Shown: positions 34,819 through 44,077, counted from the first letter of the stretch. The stretch is DNA of 64,000 nt from JAGLTQ01 sp964605385 (GCA_964605385.1 CAZSCK010000001.1:1-64000), one strand, 5' to 3'. The notes: a model not told the origin generated them from the letters alone. Numbers and translations are program-made.

Positions 34819-36861
34819 ATGTCCACTGGTCTACTCATTGCTATAGTTTGTGCCCTCATTGGCATCGCTTATGGCGTTATTTCAATTTTCAGTATTTTAT
34901 CAAAACCTATGGGGAATGATAAAATGGTGGAAATCGCTACCGCAATTCAAGAAGGCGCTATTGCTTACTTGGCTCGTCAGTACACTACCATTGGTATGGT
35001 CGGTGCTGTTTTATTTTTCGCGATGGGCTTTGCTCTTGGCTGGTATAGTGCTGTTGGTTTTGCCGTTGGTGCAATCCTTTCCGGTCTTGCTGGTTACATT
35101 GGCATGCACGTATCTGTTCGTTCTAACTCACGTACTGCAGAAGCAGCTAAAGATGGTATTAATCCAGCTTTACAAGTTGCATTTAAAGGCGGCGCTATCA
35201 CCGGTATGTTAGTGGTTGGCCTTGGTCTTTTAGGTGTTGCGGGTTACTACTCAGTTTTAACCGTTATGATGGATGTTTCTCAAGAAGATGCACTACACGC
35301 ATTAGTTGGCCTCGCATTTGGTGGCTCACTTATTTCTATCTTTGCACGTTTAGGCGGCGGTATCTTCACTAAGGGTGCTGACGTAGGTGCAGACATTGTA
35401 GGTAAAGTTGAAGCCGGTATTCCTGAGGATGACCCACGTAACCCAGCAACTATCGCTGATAACGTAGGAGATAATGTAGGTGATTGTGCAGGTATGGCTG
35501 CTGATTTATTTGAAACATACGCAGTAACTCTCATTGCAACCATGTTATTAGGTGGCCTGGTAATGAGCCAAATTGGTGAACTAGCGGTAACTTACCCATT
35601 AGTTCTCGGTGGTGTTTCAATTATCGGTTCTATCCTCGGTACCTTCTTCGTGAAAACGTCTGATGGTGCAAAAATCATGAATGCACTTTATAAGGGCACG
35701 ATTATTTCTGCAGTTTTTTCTGCGATTGCATTTTATTTTGTAACTCAAAATATGATGGGGGAAGTCGCATTAACACTAGCAAATGGTAACGTTGTTGGTG
35801 CAACTGAATTTTACTATGCAGCATTGATTGGTTTAGTACTTACTATTGCGATGATCGTTATCACTGAGTACTACACGGCAACTGAATATGCGCCGGTTAA
35901 AAACATTGCAAAAGCATCAACCACAGGTGACGGTACAAACGTTATTGCTGGTTTAGGTGTTTCAATGAAATCTACAGCATTACCTGTGCTTTCTATTTGC
36001 GCATCCATTTATGGCGCTTATCATTTTGCGGGTTTATACGGCATTGCAATTGCAGCAACATCAATGTTGTCTATGACAGGTATCATCGTTGCACTTGATG
36101 CATACGGTCCTATTACAGATAACGCAGGTGGCATCGCTGAAATGGCTGAGCTTCCTGAAGATGTTCGTAAAACGACAGATGCGCTTGATGCGGTTGGTAA
36201 TACAACGAAAGCAGTAACGAAGGGTTACGCGATTGGTTCAGCCGGTCTTGCAACACTCGTTCTATTTGCTGATTACACGCATACATTAGCGGCTAACGGC
36301 CAATCGGTATCTTTTGATCTGTCTAACCATCTGGTTATTATTGGTCTGTTTATCGGCGGTCTGATTCCTTACTTATTCGGCGCTATGGCGATGGAAGCAG
36401 TAGGTCGTGCAGCAGGCGATATCGTAGAGGAAGTACGTCGTCAGTTTAGAGAAAAGCCAGGCATTATGGATTACACTGAGAAGCCTGATTACACTAAAGC
36501 GGTAGACTTATTAACTAAAGCAGCAATTAAAGAAATGATGATTCCTTCTTTATTACCTGTTGCAGTGCCAATTATTGTTGGTCTGACTTTAGGTGCTGAA
36601 GCTTTAGGTGGTGTTCTGATTGGTACTATCGTTACTGGTCTGTTCGTTGCAATCTCTATGACTACCGGTGGTGGTGCATGGGATAATGCGAAAAAGTATA
36701 TCGAAGACGGTCACCATGGTGGTAAAGGTTCTGATGCACATAAAGCAGCAGTAACCGGCGACACTGTAGGTGATCCATATAAAGATACAGCGGGTCCAGC
36801 AATTAACCCACTGATTAAGATTATGAATATTGTTGCGTTACTTATCGTACCGTTACTTTAA
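34819..36861 (+). CDS. hppA: Membrane-bound proton-pumping pyrophosphatase, K+-independent type
   Basis: 680 residues with about 16 membrane helices. The pyrophosphate-binding signature DVGADIVGKVE and the Asp-rich NVGDNVGDCAGMAAD segment are present, as is the C-terminal DTVGDPYKDTAGPAINPL. The GNTTKA motif carries Lys464 where K+-dependent enzymes have Ala, so this should be a K+-independent H+ pump. It couples PPi hydrolysis to proton export across the inner membrane. It has an AAGGGAG ribosome-binding site, a possible FNR-driven promoter and its own terminator. Confidence 0.95.
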   Translation: MSTGLLIAIVCALIGIAYGVISIFSILSKPMGNDKMVEIATAIQEGAIAYLARQYTTIGMVGAVLFFAMGFALGWYSAVGFAVGAILSGLAGYIGMHVSVRSNSRTAEAAKDGINPALQVAFKGGAITGMLVVGLGLLGVAGYYSVLTVMMDVSQEDALHALVGLAFGGSLISIFARLGGGIFTKGADVGADIVGKVEAGIPEDDPRNPATIADNVGDNVGDCAGMAADLFETYAVTLIATMLLGGLVMSQIGELAVTYPLVLGGVSIIGSILGTFFVKTSDGAKIMNALYKGTIISAVFSAIAFYFVTQNMMGEVALTLANGNVVGATEFYYAALIGLVLTIAMIVITEYYTATEYAPVKNIAKASTTGDGTNVIAGLGVSMKSTALPVLSICASIYGAYHFAGLYGIAIAATSMLSMTGIIVALDAYGPITDNAGGIAEMAELPEDVRKTTDALDAVGNTTKAVTKGYAIGSAGLATLVLFADYTHTLAANGQSVSFDLSNHLVIIGLFIGGLIPYLFGAMAMEAVGRAAGDIVEEVRRQFREKPGIMDYTEKPDYTKAVDLLTKAAIKEMMIPSLLPVAVPIIVGLTLGAEALGGVLIGTIVTGLFVAISMTTGGGAWDNAKKYIEDGHHGGKGSDAHKAAVTGDTVGDPYKDTAGPAINPLIKIMNIVALLIVPLL

Positions 36862-36888
36862 AATAGTTTTATATTTTCAATAAAAAAC

Positions 36889-36917
36889 AAAGGGGCTTCA
36901 TTGCCCCTTTATTTTTT
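36889..36917 (+). terminator. Intrinsic terminator of hppA
   Basis: AAAGGGGC and GCCCCTTT pair over 8 bp across TTCATT, followed by ATTTTTT. It is 28 bases past the hppA stop codon. Confidence 0.92.
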
Positions 36918-37045
36918 ATAAATTTTTCTTTTGAAACTTTCAAATGAAACTTAATTTATGTGAAACTATTCATACATAAAAAATTTAATAGAAATATAAT
37001 CTGTAAAAAGTAATATTAAACAAAATCTGAAATTCGGAGAAATAT

Positions 37046-37684
37046 ATGAGCGCCGAAAATGATAAGCCAGCGGTAAAAAAAATTCACCAGCAAAAAAAAA
37101 ATACAAAAAAACCAATAAATCAAGTTCAAAGTGATAACAGTACTAAAGCTATAATGGAACTGAAAGAAGGACTCATTGCTCTGCAACAACAAAATGAAGC
37201 ACGTATGAGCGCCCAGGAAAATAAATTAGCTGAACTCTATCAGGGACTGGAAAGTACTTTCAACAAGATTCAAAAGGATACCGGTAAACGTAGCACTCAA
37301 AGCGACTCTTCATTTGATCATCTCTCCGAAACCATTATCCGTTCCAGCGAAGAGATGCGTAAAGAATATGAGGAAATGGAAAAACTACAGGACAAACGTA
37401 GGGAAACAGAAAGCCAGCAATACTCCCACAGTATAACTAAAACAAAGATCATTGCTTATCCGGCAATAATACTTGCCTTTGCCGGACTTATTCATATGTT
37501 TTATACCGTTAACGTTATGGAAAAAGCGATGACACAGATGTCACAGGATATGAGTAGTATGCGTCAGGATATGAACTCATTATCAGTAAACATCTCAGGA
37601 ATGCGTCATGATATGAATGTTATGACTCACAACGTCGCACCTGCAATGCAGGGTATGCGCCAAATGATGCCATGGTCACCCTGA
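37046..37684 (+). CDS. Coiled-coil inner-membrane protein with a Met-rich repeat tail
   Basis: 212 residues, no recognised family. Residues 1-35 are very Lys-rich. Residues 40-130 form a predicted coiled coil (LKEGLIALQQQNEARM onward). One membrane helix spans about 136-156 (IIAYPAIILAFAGLIHMFYTV). The tail from 160 has repeated heptad-like units with Met and Asp (MTQMSQDMSSMRQDM, then SGMRHDMNVM). GGAG lies upstream of the ATG (TTCGGAGAAATAT). It stands alone after the hppA terminator and converges on the VTT gene. The layout suggests a tethered oligomer with a periplasmic Met-rich tail; function unknown. Confidence 0.75.
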   Translation: MSAENDKPAVKKIHQQKKNTKKPINQVQSDNSTKAIMELKEGLIALQQQNEARMSAQENKLAELYQGLESTFNKIQKDTGKRSTQSDSSFDHLSETIIRSSEEMRKEYEEMEKLQDKRRETESQQYSHSITKTKIIAYPAIILAFAGLIHMFYTVNVMEKAMTQMSQDMSSMRQDMNSLSVNISGMRHDMNVMTHNVAPAMQGMRQMMPWSP

Positions 37685-37688
37685 TTAA

Positions 37689-38348
37689 TTAATCTTCATT
37701 CTTGTCTGTCATTTTATATTTAATGAAAACACCAAGAAATGTAATTACAGATAACAAAACTAAAGGGCCGATAGTCGAAAGATTAAACAAGTCATCAATA
37801 GATGCTGTTGTTGTTAAATTATAAACAATATCTGCATAGACATATGACTTTATCCCAACGCCTAAAAATGCCGCAGGTATAAAGTGGCTAAGTTTAACCT
37901 TCAAAACACCTGAGCTATAGTTAACCAACGAATGCGGGAAAGCAGGAAACACCCTTAAAGCAAATAAAGTGAAAAAATTATCTTGCTTGTGAAGTAATTT
38001 ATAAGCATGTGAATTTTCAATTCTGTGAATCCATTCATCAGTCATATAACTTGAAAAAAAGTATGCGCCAATACCACCCAGTGTTGCGCCGGCTGCAAGA
38101 ATAAAAGTTGCCATGACAGGCGGATATAAAGGTGCGGCTACCCAGAAAATAAGCGAACCAGCCAAGGCAAAAGTAAATAAAACAGTTTGTAATAAAATTA
38201 ATACGACAACCAGCCACCAATGATGAGTATATTCTCTTGCGACTACGAGTATTTTCTCTGCATCAAGCCAGCCAACAAAATCTAATAATATACCTACCGT
38301 AATAAGCGCGATAACAATAAGTAATTTTTTAATATAAGTTCTAATCAT
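37689..38348 (-). CDS. VTT/DedA-like (TVP38/TMEM64 family) membrane protein
   Basis: 219 residues with about five hydrophobic segments. The VTT-domain core is present: GATLGGIGAYFFSSYM (re-entrant Gly-rich segment) and FALRVFPAFPHSLVNYSSGVLK. Relatives act as lipid scramblases or flippases or maintain proton motive force; the specific substrate is not known. It is on the minus strand, converging on the coiled-coil gene. Confidence 0.85.
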   Translation of the reverse strand: MIRTYIKKLLIVIALITVGILLDFVGWLDAEKILVVAREYTHHWWLVVVLILLQTVLFTFALAGSLIFWVAAPLYPPVMATFILAAGATLGGIGAYFFSSYMTDEWIHRIENSHAYKLLHKQDNFFTLFALRVFPAFPHSLVNYSSGVLKVKLSHFIPAAFLGVGIKSYVYADIVYNLTTTASIDDLFNLSTIGPLVLLSVITFLGVFIKYKMTDKNED

Positions 38349-38440
38349 ATGATTTTTATTTTATAAAGACTGAGCAATAACTTACAATACACGATAAAAC
38401 GAAACGGTGTAATATAGTAGTCCTAAAACGAGAAAAGAAT

Positions 38441-39055
38441 ATGAATGGTTTTGAACAATTAAAACTATGGGCACGCTACAATCGCGTCACAGCAACATTA
38501 ATCCTGCTTAGCCTTATAGTTGCTCTGCTTTCCAAATTAGGCCGAGACTTCCAGTTCCTTCACTTTCTATTTATTTCCGAATACCGTCAGGGACTGCCTG
38601 AAATTATCAGTGGCCAGCTATGGCGTTTATTTACCCCCATCATCATTCACTTTGGCATTATGCATATCGCATTTAACCTATTGTGGCTTTATCAGCTTGG
38701 CAGTGTAGTTGAGCAACGCCAAAGTACCAAGCGCATGTTGATACTGGTAATTATTATTTCGGTTTTATCCAATCTCGCACAGTTCATTTGGGCTGGCCCT
38801 ATTTTTGGAGGGATGTCCGGTGTTGTGTATGGGTTACTGGCATATGTCTGGGCACAGGGGAAGTTCAATCCTCGAGCAGGTATAGGGCTAAATCAAAGCA
38901 CTACCGCAATGATGTTGGTTTGGTTTGTTGTTTGTTGGTTAGGTTTAGTTGGAAATATCGCGAACATGGCACATACCATTGGGCTTATTTGTGGTGTTAT
39001 TTTAGGACTATTTTATTCACCCCAGTTGTTGAAAAACCTCAGGATCAATAAATAA
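38441..39055 (+). CDS. Rhomboid family intramembrane serine protease
   Basis: 204 residues with six membrane helices. The catalytic Ser126 lies in GGMSGVVYG and His178 in NMAHTIG; the loop HFGIMHIAFNLLWL carries the conserved HxxxN element. It cleaves membrane proteins within the bilayer. The length resembles GlpG-type cores without the N-terminal cytoplasmic domain. The substrate is unknown; no TatA or obvious target is nearby. Confidence 0.9.
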   Translation: MNGFEQLKLWARYNRVTATLILLSLIVALLSKLGRDFQFLHFLFISEYRQGLPEIISGQLWRLFTPIIIHFGIMHIAFNLLWLYQLGSVVEQRQSTKRMLILVIIISVLSNLAQFIWAGPIFGGMSGVVYGLLAYVWAQGKFNPRAGIGLNQSTTAMMLVWFVVCWLGLVGNIANMAHTIGLICGVILGLFYSPQLLKNLRINK

Positions 39056-39286
39056 GATCACCATCAGCTTTAATATGGATATTGTTTTCTTTATATAAAT
39101 GCAAATATTTCAAAGCATTTCCATTGCCTTTTCGGTCGATTGGAAATCGGCTTCAATGTGATAAATATCATATTACAAATTTTTTTTAATGAGACTATTT
39201 ATTAGCTTATTTAGACAACGTTGACCGTTTGTAGATTAAAGAAATACGATAGTTTTTATTTTTCATTCTACATTAATATTATTGGT

Positions 39287-39718
39287 TTATTTAATACGAT
39301 AAGCGGAATGACAAGCAACACAGGCTGATGTCACCTCAGAAAGCATTTTGTATGCCAGTAATAATTCTCCCTCCTCAGTTTTTAAGGCAAAACGACTTGC
39401 AGCCTTATGCATATTTGTACCTGCCTGACGCATTCCCTTTGGCATAAATTTACCCATATGATTTGCACCATGCGAATCTAATGACGACATACCAATACGA
39501 TGCTCTGCGATACTCGCGGCTTTATCCATCTTGTTATTTGATAAATGTATAAGGATTTCATTTATCGTTTTTAAATGATCGCGCATATTGCTCATCATAT
39601 GCTTTTGCATCATCTCGGGTAATTCTACAAATTGTCTTGAGTCTTCATTCGCAGCAAGAAATGGACTTGTTAATATGAGTAACAGCCATGTTAAAAGTTT
39701 TATTATCTCTTTCATCAA
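39287..39718 (-). CDS. Periplasmic c'-type cytochrome
   Basis: 143 residues. The signal sequence (IIKLLTWLLLILTSPFLAA) is followed by a helical domain. A single haem c motif CVACH near the very C-terminus (Cys133, Cys136, His137) ends in SAYRIK, the cytochrome c' arrangement. Ligands could include NO or other small gases, as in the family, or it may carry electrons. It is a paralogue of the cytochrome at 42055-42519 (CVACHSTYKI). It is on the minus strand and 118 bases downstream of the rhodanese gene. Confidence 0.85.
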   Translation of the reverse strand: MMKEIIKLLTWLLLILTSPFLAANEDSRQFVELPEMMQKHMMSNMRDHLKTINEILIHLSNNKMDKAASIAEHRIGMSSLDSHGANHMGKFMPKGMRQAGTNMHKAASRFALKTEEGELLLAYKMLSEVTSACVACHSAYRIK

Positions 39719-39836
39719 ATAACCTCCTTATGGTCTACTCTTATAATATGTGACACAAATATAAACGTACAGACAAAAAAAGCGCGAGAAATAAATTCTC
39801 ACACTTCTTTAAATACTTAAATACTGGGGTAAACGA

Positions 39837-40493
39837 TTATTTAACAGTCGTTAAACCAAGGTTTGCCCAGTTCTGCATACCACCACGGTACCATTTGATT
39901 TTGTGTGCTGGATAACCCATTTTTACCAACTGCTTAATGTTGTTAGGAGATTGTCCACACCACATACCATTACAGAACATAACAAGTGTTTTAGCCTTGC
40001 TGAAGTTCCAGATACCTTCTTGTTCTGATGCACCAAATTTAGCCATGATGTCACCCATTGAAAGTGGATCTGCGCCTTTAGCAGGGTTAAGTTTAGTCCA
40101 TGGAATACTTACTGAACCTGGGATAGTACCCTTCTTCACCCAGTTAGTCGTACGTGAATCAATAACTAAAATTGATTTGTCACCCTTGTTATGTAAACGA
40201 TTCAAGTAACCAATTACTTCAACCTCACCTACAGTTTCAACACCAGGAGCTAAAGTTGAAGGCTGAATGCAGAATGGAGGACACTTTCTGGAAGTTTTAG
40301 CAAATGCAGCTATTACTGTTGCTTTTTGGTTTTGATCACGTTTAATCGTAACTGACTTACCTTTATGCATTACAGTAACTGAAGCAATCTTTTTATTAAT
40401 TTTCACTTTAAGATTATTCGCGGCACATGCTGTTGATGAAAAACCAACGGCAAGTACTAAAGCGGCATTAACCATCATATTCGTCTTTTTCAT
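39837..40493 (-). CDS. Exported rhodanese-domain protein
   Basis: 218 residues. A signal sequence (about 1-24, TACA-AN) precedes a unique N-terminal part containing CPPFCIQP. A C-terminal rhodanese domain (about 90-215) has LVIDSRTTNWV and the probable active-site Cys174 in FCNGMWCGQSP. The loop has a second Cys six residues later, so it may work as a dithiol. It acts in the periplasm, probably moving sulfane sulfur or handling thiols. It lies between the small acidic secreted protein and the c'-type cytochrome, all on the minus strand. Confidence 0.87.
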   Translation of the reverse strand: MKKTNMMVNAALVLAVGFSSTACAANNLKVKINKKIASVTVMHKGKSVTIKRDQNQKATVIAAFAKTSRKCPPFCIQPSTLAPGVETVGEVEVIGYLNRLHNKGDKSILVIDSRTTNWVKKGTIPGSVSIPWTKLNPAKGADPLSMGDIMAKFGASEQEGIWNFSKAKTLVMFCNGMWCGQSPNNIKQLVKMGYPAHKIKWYRGGMQNWANLGLTTVK

Positions 40494-40548
40494 ATTTAAA
40501 TAACTCCTGATTTACTTTATGAATTTTTAATTTGAATTTTTATAATAT

Positions 40549-40722
40549 TTAATCGCAGTCATCTTCAGGGTTCTTTTCTTCATCTTCACCTTTATCCTTA
40601 CCTTCCTCCGGACTACCTGTGTCATTAAAAATAACGGTTTGATCAAGATGTGATGATGCCATTGCATGGTTGAAACTAACCAAATTCAATGAAAACAGCA
40701 TTAAGATGAAAAATTTGCTCAT
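40549..40722 (-). CDS. Small secreted acidic protein (57 residues), unrecognised
   Basis: An ORF too short for usual cut-offs. It starts at the ATG at 40720-40722 with AGGAG seven bases upstream. Residues 1-22 are a signal sequence (MSKFFILMLFSLNLVSF, cut near AMA-SS). The mature peptide of about 35 residues ends in a strongly acidic tail (rich in E, D and K) finishing in DDCD. It lies 55 bases upstream of the rhodanese gene on the same strand, and the two TetR-type operators lie upstream of it. The signal, ribosome-binding site and position make it very likely real; function unknown. The single Cys could form a mixed disulfide. Confidence 0.72.
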   Translation of the reverse strand: MSKFFILMLFSLNLVSFNHAMASSHLDQTVIFNDTGSPEEGKDKGEDEEKNPEDDCD

Positions 40723-40823
40723 TTTAAACTCCTATAGTTGACTGCAATATGCAAATGCAAAACGCATACCAAAACATAACCCATTGTAATTTATAACGTT
40801 TTTATATCTAGCTATGGTTTTTT

Positions 40824-40870
40824 ATGACATTTATGTCATGCCACTATGATAGAAATGTCATTTATGACAT
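40824..40870. promoter_or_regulatory. Two palindromic operators in the divergent TetR promoter region
   Basis: ATGACAT-TT-ATGTCAT (40824-40839) and ATGTCAT-TT-ATGACAT (40855-40870) are both 7+7 inverted repeats with a 2-base spacer. Their centres are 31 bases apart, about three helical turns. They lie between the divergent TetR gene and the small secreted protein gene, so the regulator probably represses both directions here. Confidence 0.8.
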
Positions 40871-41011
40871 AAAAAATAGCATATTCAATAATCCTCGCAA
40901 TTAATTATCCTGAAGATTCAAGATAGGCCTTTTACTTGACAAAATAATTGTTACCACCCAAAATAGAAAGTGATTAATTACTCACCTTTTTATTTCTAAG
41001 CTGGAATTATT

Positions 41012-41599
41012 ATGGGAAAACCACAAGAAGAACGTCGTAAAGAGATCGTTCAAGCCACAATGGAGCTAACTGCAGAGCAAGGAATAAAGAAAGTAACCAC
41101 TCAAGCGATTGCTGACCGGGTCGGTATTGCACAGCCAACGGTATTTCGCCATTTTAAAACACGCGAAGCTATTTTTGCTGCAGTCATTGGCTGGATCTCG
41201 GAAAATTTGTTTAAAGCAATTAGCAAAGGAGCAAATCCAGATGCTCCAGCAGATGAAAAACTTCACTTACTACTTCAACGCCAGCTTAGATTTATTAGTA
41301 AACATCGCGCTGTACCCAAAGTATTGTTTTCTGACCTACTCCACCTGGAATCACCCAAACTAAAAGCAGCACTTCAGGAAGTAATGAGCCGTTATATTAA
41401 ACGTGTAACAGAATTACTCAATGAAGGTATCGAAACAGGTTTATTTCGTGAAGACCTTGATGCCGATGAAACGGCCCGTTATCTCACAGCAATGATACAG
41501 GGATTAGTTTTACGTTGGTCAATTTATGAGTATTCGTTCCCATTAGAAAAAGAAGCTGATTTGGTTTGGAAATTTTTGCAACCAACCCTGCGAAAATAA
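41012..41599 (+). CDS. TetR/AcrR family transcriptional regulator
   Basis: 195 residues. The N-terminal helix-turn-helix includes ITTQAIADRVGIAQPTVFRHF-like sequence (about residues 24-50), with the typical RRKEIVQATMEL start. The C-terminal domain is helical and variable. It probably senses a small molecule exported by the TolC/RND pair downstream. Two palindromes upstream are the likely binding sites. It heads a same-strand unit with the four-helix membrane protein, the c'-type cytochrome, TolC and RND genes. Confidence 0.92.
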   Translation: MGKPQEERRKEIVQATMELTAEQGIKKVTTQAIADRVGIAQPTVFRHFKTREAIFAAVIGWISENLFKAISKGANPDAPADEKLHLLLQRQLRFISKHRAVPKVLFSDLLHLESPKLKAALQEVMSRYIKRVTELLNEGIETGLFREDLDADETARYLTAMIQGLVLRWSIYEYSFPLEKEADLVWKFLQPTLRK

Positions 41600-41628
41600 T
41601 TTAAACATATTAATAAGGCATAAATGAA

Positions 41629-42036
41629 ATGAACACTAAAAAACGTATGTTAATGATATGGCCATCAATGATCATTGCCATAGTCTTTGGAATGATGACC
41701 ATTAAATCTGGCAGCGCCGTATTATTTTTTGACGGTGAAGCTCGCTTAGCTGCTGGAGATTATGTGGGTTTTGTTGTGTGGTTTAACTTCCTGGCGGGTT
41801 TTCTGTATATTGTGGCAGGAATTGGATTATGGATTAAGCAACATTGGGCAGCGAAACTTGCCATTTTAATTGCCGCACTAACCTTATTGGTTTTTTCAGC
41901 TCTAGGTATCCACATTCTGTTAGATGGTAGTTTCGAAATTCGCACTGTAATTGCAATGACATTACGTTCAGTAATATGGATAACCATTGCAGTGGTTTCA
42001 ACTACCTACAATAAGCAAACAATACACGAATTTTAA
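41629..42036 (+). CDS. Four-helix inner-membrane protein of unknown function
   Basis: 135 residues with four predicted membrane helices (about 7-28, 45-67, 73-97 and 103-127) and short loops. No family is recognised. It lies 29 bases after the TetR gene and 18 before the c'-type cytochrome, so it is translated with them; a membrane partner for the cytochrome is possible but unproven. Confidence 0.75.
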   Translation: MNTKKRMLMIWPSMIIAIVFGMMTIKSGSAVLFFDGEARLAAGDYVGFVVWFNFLAGFLYIVAGIGLWIKQHWAAKLAILIAALTLLVFSALGIHILLDGSFEIRTVIAMTLRSVIWITIAVVSTTYNKQTIHEF

Positions 42037-42054
42037 TAAATAATGGAGATAAAA

Positions 42055-42519
42055 ATGTGTAAATTATGTTGGTCAATATCCGCTATATTGTTAGTCGGCT
42101 TATCACTAATAAGTTATAAATTTATTTTTACAGGAGCGGTTGCTCCATCCACTGATGGGCGACAGGCAATATTACTGGAAGAGCCTGAACGTGATCTTGT
42201 ATTGGGTGAAATGCGCATGTTTTTAGCAAGCATTCAAAAAATCACAACGGGCATCTCAAAAAATGATATGAAAGTTGTGGTGGAAGCTGCACGTGAAGTA
42301 GGTTTGGCAGCACAACAAGCCGTCCCCGATTCACTGATGGGGAAATTACCTTTACCCTTCAAAAAACTGGGGTTTGACACACATAAAAAATTTGATGCAC
42401 TGGCTCGTGATGCAGAAGATCTTGGTGATCCTCAATATGCACTTGAGCAGCTATCCACATTAATGAACAATTGTGTTGCATGCCATTCTACTTATAAAAT
42501 AAATGGTGCTATGAATTAA
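42055..42519 (+). CDS. c'-type cytochrome, membrane-anchored or exported
   Basis: About 154 residues from the ATG at 42055 (GGAG seven bases upstream; the earlier ATG overlaps that site). The N-terminal hydrophobic segment (about 6-25) is a signal or anchor. A helical domain ends in one haem motif CVACH (Cys140, Cys143, His144) followed by STYKI. It is a paralogue of the cytochrome at 39287-39718. It is unusual to find it inside a TetR-TolC-RND unit; it may report redox state or detoxify NO or sulfur species. Confidence 0.82.
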   Translation: MCKLCWSISAILLVGLSLISYKFIFTGAVAPSTDGRQAILLEEPERDLVLGEMRMFLASIQKITTGISKNDMKVVVEAAREVGLAAQQAVPDSLMGKLPLPFKKLGFDTHKKFDALARDAEDLGDPQYALEQLSTLMNNCVACHSTYKINGAMN

Positions 42520-42572
42520 ATAACATAAGTTTTGTATAAATAGGACAACTTATACTCTAAAAGAGATGCGCT

Positions 42573-44075
42573 ATGAAAAAAACATATTTAGTTAAAATTT
42601 ATGACTATAAGAATGTAGTCCATACCGGACTAATCCTGCTTTTATTTATACTAACTCATCAGGCCTATTCACAAGAATTAGGTATAGATGACTTTATAGT
42701 ATCTATTTTAAAAAACAATCCGGGGGTACAAAAAATATTAGCTGAAAAAGAAGTTGCTTCAGGATTACGAGATGCAAGTCTGGGTATCAATGATGGTGTA
42801 ATTGGTTCAAGTTTAAGCATGTCACAGGCACAGCCGGATAATATTTTTGGTTATGAACCAAACATAAGTAAAAATAAAAATTTGAACTTATCATATAACA
42901 GGGTGTTTTCTGATACAGGTGCGCGTTTATCCCTGGATTATAACAATCTTTATACTGACAGAAATACACCAAGTGCTGCTGGAACACAATATTACCAACC
43001 TAGTTTCACCGTAAGGTTAACTCAACCATTATTAAAAAATGCAGGAGGCATACAAGATAGCCTCAACATTAAAACAAGTGAACTTAATTACAAACTTTCA
43101 GAATTAAGTAGTAAGGAAAATCTTGAAAGTTACATAACTCAACTCGCTTCCCTCTATATTGATTGGTATTTAGCCTCTAGAGAATTAAGTATTTCTAAAG
43201 AAGTTCACCAGCAATCCATTGAACAAGAAAAGTTAACCCGTACGAAAGTAAAACGTCAGGTTATAGAACCTTATGAGTTGCTTCGTTCACAAGAGATTCG
43301 TGAAGATTATTTTTCACGTTTACAACAAGCAAAGGGACGTTATATTGGTCTAACACGTCAAATTCAGCATCAAATGAATTCAAATGAATCAGGGACTACA
43401 CTAAACCCTATTAATCCTAATGATTCAAAATTATTATCCGCTGCACAAAACACAATAAGAGAAGATAATTATTTAGCAACTTCATCACGTCTAAAAGATA
43501 TTCTTGAGACACTGCAAAAACAACAAGACATACTTTTAGACGCTAAAGATAATGCTAGATCATCCGATCTAAATTTAAGCACCAGATACACTCGCCACGG
43601 TATTGATAGCAACTTAAGTGATGCACATGATTCCAGCTTCAACAAAGATGACTATTCAATCATGTTGGAATATAAATACACATTAGGGAATCAACAAGCC
43701 AGCGGTAACTATCAGTCACAACTTGCTAAAAAACGTCAAATAGAATCTGATACTCAACAGCGCTTAATTGATGCGAAAGCAACCCTCGCAAATTTAGAAA
43801 TACAATCATCACAGTTAAAAATTGCACTACAATCTACTGACCGTAAAATAAGCCTGGGAAAAAAGAAACTTAAAAAAGAACAGCGTTTATACAGGATTGG
43901 TAAATTAGACCTCTTTGAGTTATTGAGAGATCAAACATTACATTTAGAAAGTAGATTGAATCGTGAACTATTATTTACTCAACAATTAACACTTCAGTTA
44001 AAAATTGGTGAATTACTTGATAAAAATCTTGACGTTTACAGTAGTAGTATGACTAAAGTTGCAGGAGAACAATAA
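42573..44075 (+). CDS. TolC-family outer-membrane efflux protein
   Basis: 500 residues. A signal sequence ends near HQAYS-QE (about 36). Two OEP repeats follow, with long coiled-coil helices (about 190-265 and 375-460) and beta segments (residues about 85-150). It forms the outer-membrane exit duct of a tripartite pump. It ends 2 bases before the RND gene, so the two are coupled. No periplasmic adaptor gene lies between or beside them. Confidence 0.88.
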   Translation: MKKTYLVKIYDYKNVVHTGLILLLFILTHQAYSQELGIDDFIVSILKNNPGVQKILAEKEVASGLRDASLGINDGVIGSSLSMSQAQPDNIFGYEPNISKNKNLNLSYNRVFSDTGARLSLDYNNLYTDRNTPSAAGTQYYQPSFTVRLTQPLLKNAGGIQDSLNIKTSELNYKLSELSSKENLESYITQLASLYIDWYLASRELSISKEVHQQSIEQEKLTRTKVKRQVIEPYELLRSQEIREDYFSRLQQAKGRYIGLTRQIQHQMNSNESGTTLNPINPNDSKLLSAAQNTIREDNYLATSSRLKDILETLQKQQDILLDAKDNARSSDLNLSTRYTRHGIDSNLSDAHDSSFNKDDYSIMLEYKYTLGNQQASGNYQSQLAKKRQIESDTQQRLIDAKATLANLEIQSSQLKIALQSTDRKISLGKKKLKKEQRLYRIGKLDLFELLRDQTLHLESRLNRELLFTQQLTLQLKIGELLDKNLDVYSSSMTKVAGEQ

Positions 44076-44077
44076 TC

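Noticed and set aside
39056..39286. Possible small gene or RNA between rhomboid and c'-type cytochrome genes
   Set aside because: No frame with a ribosome-binding site, no stable hairpin and no known RNA motif.
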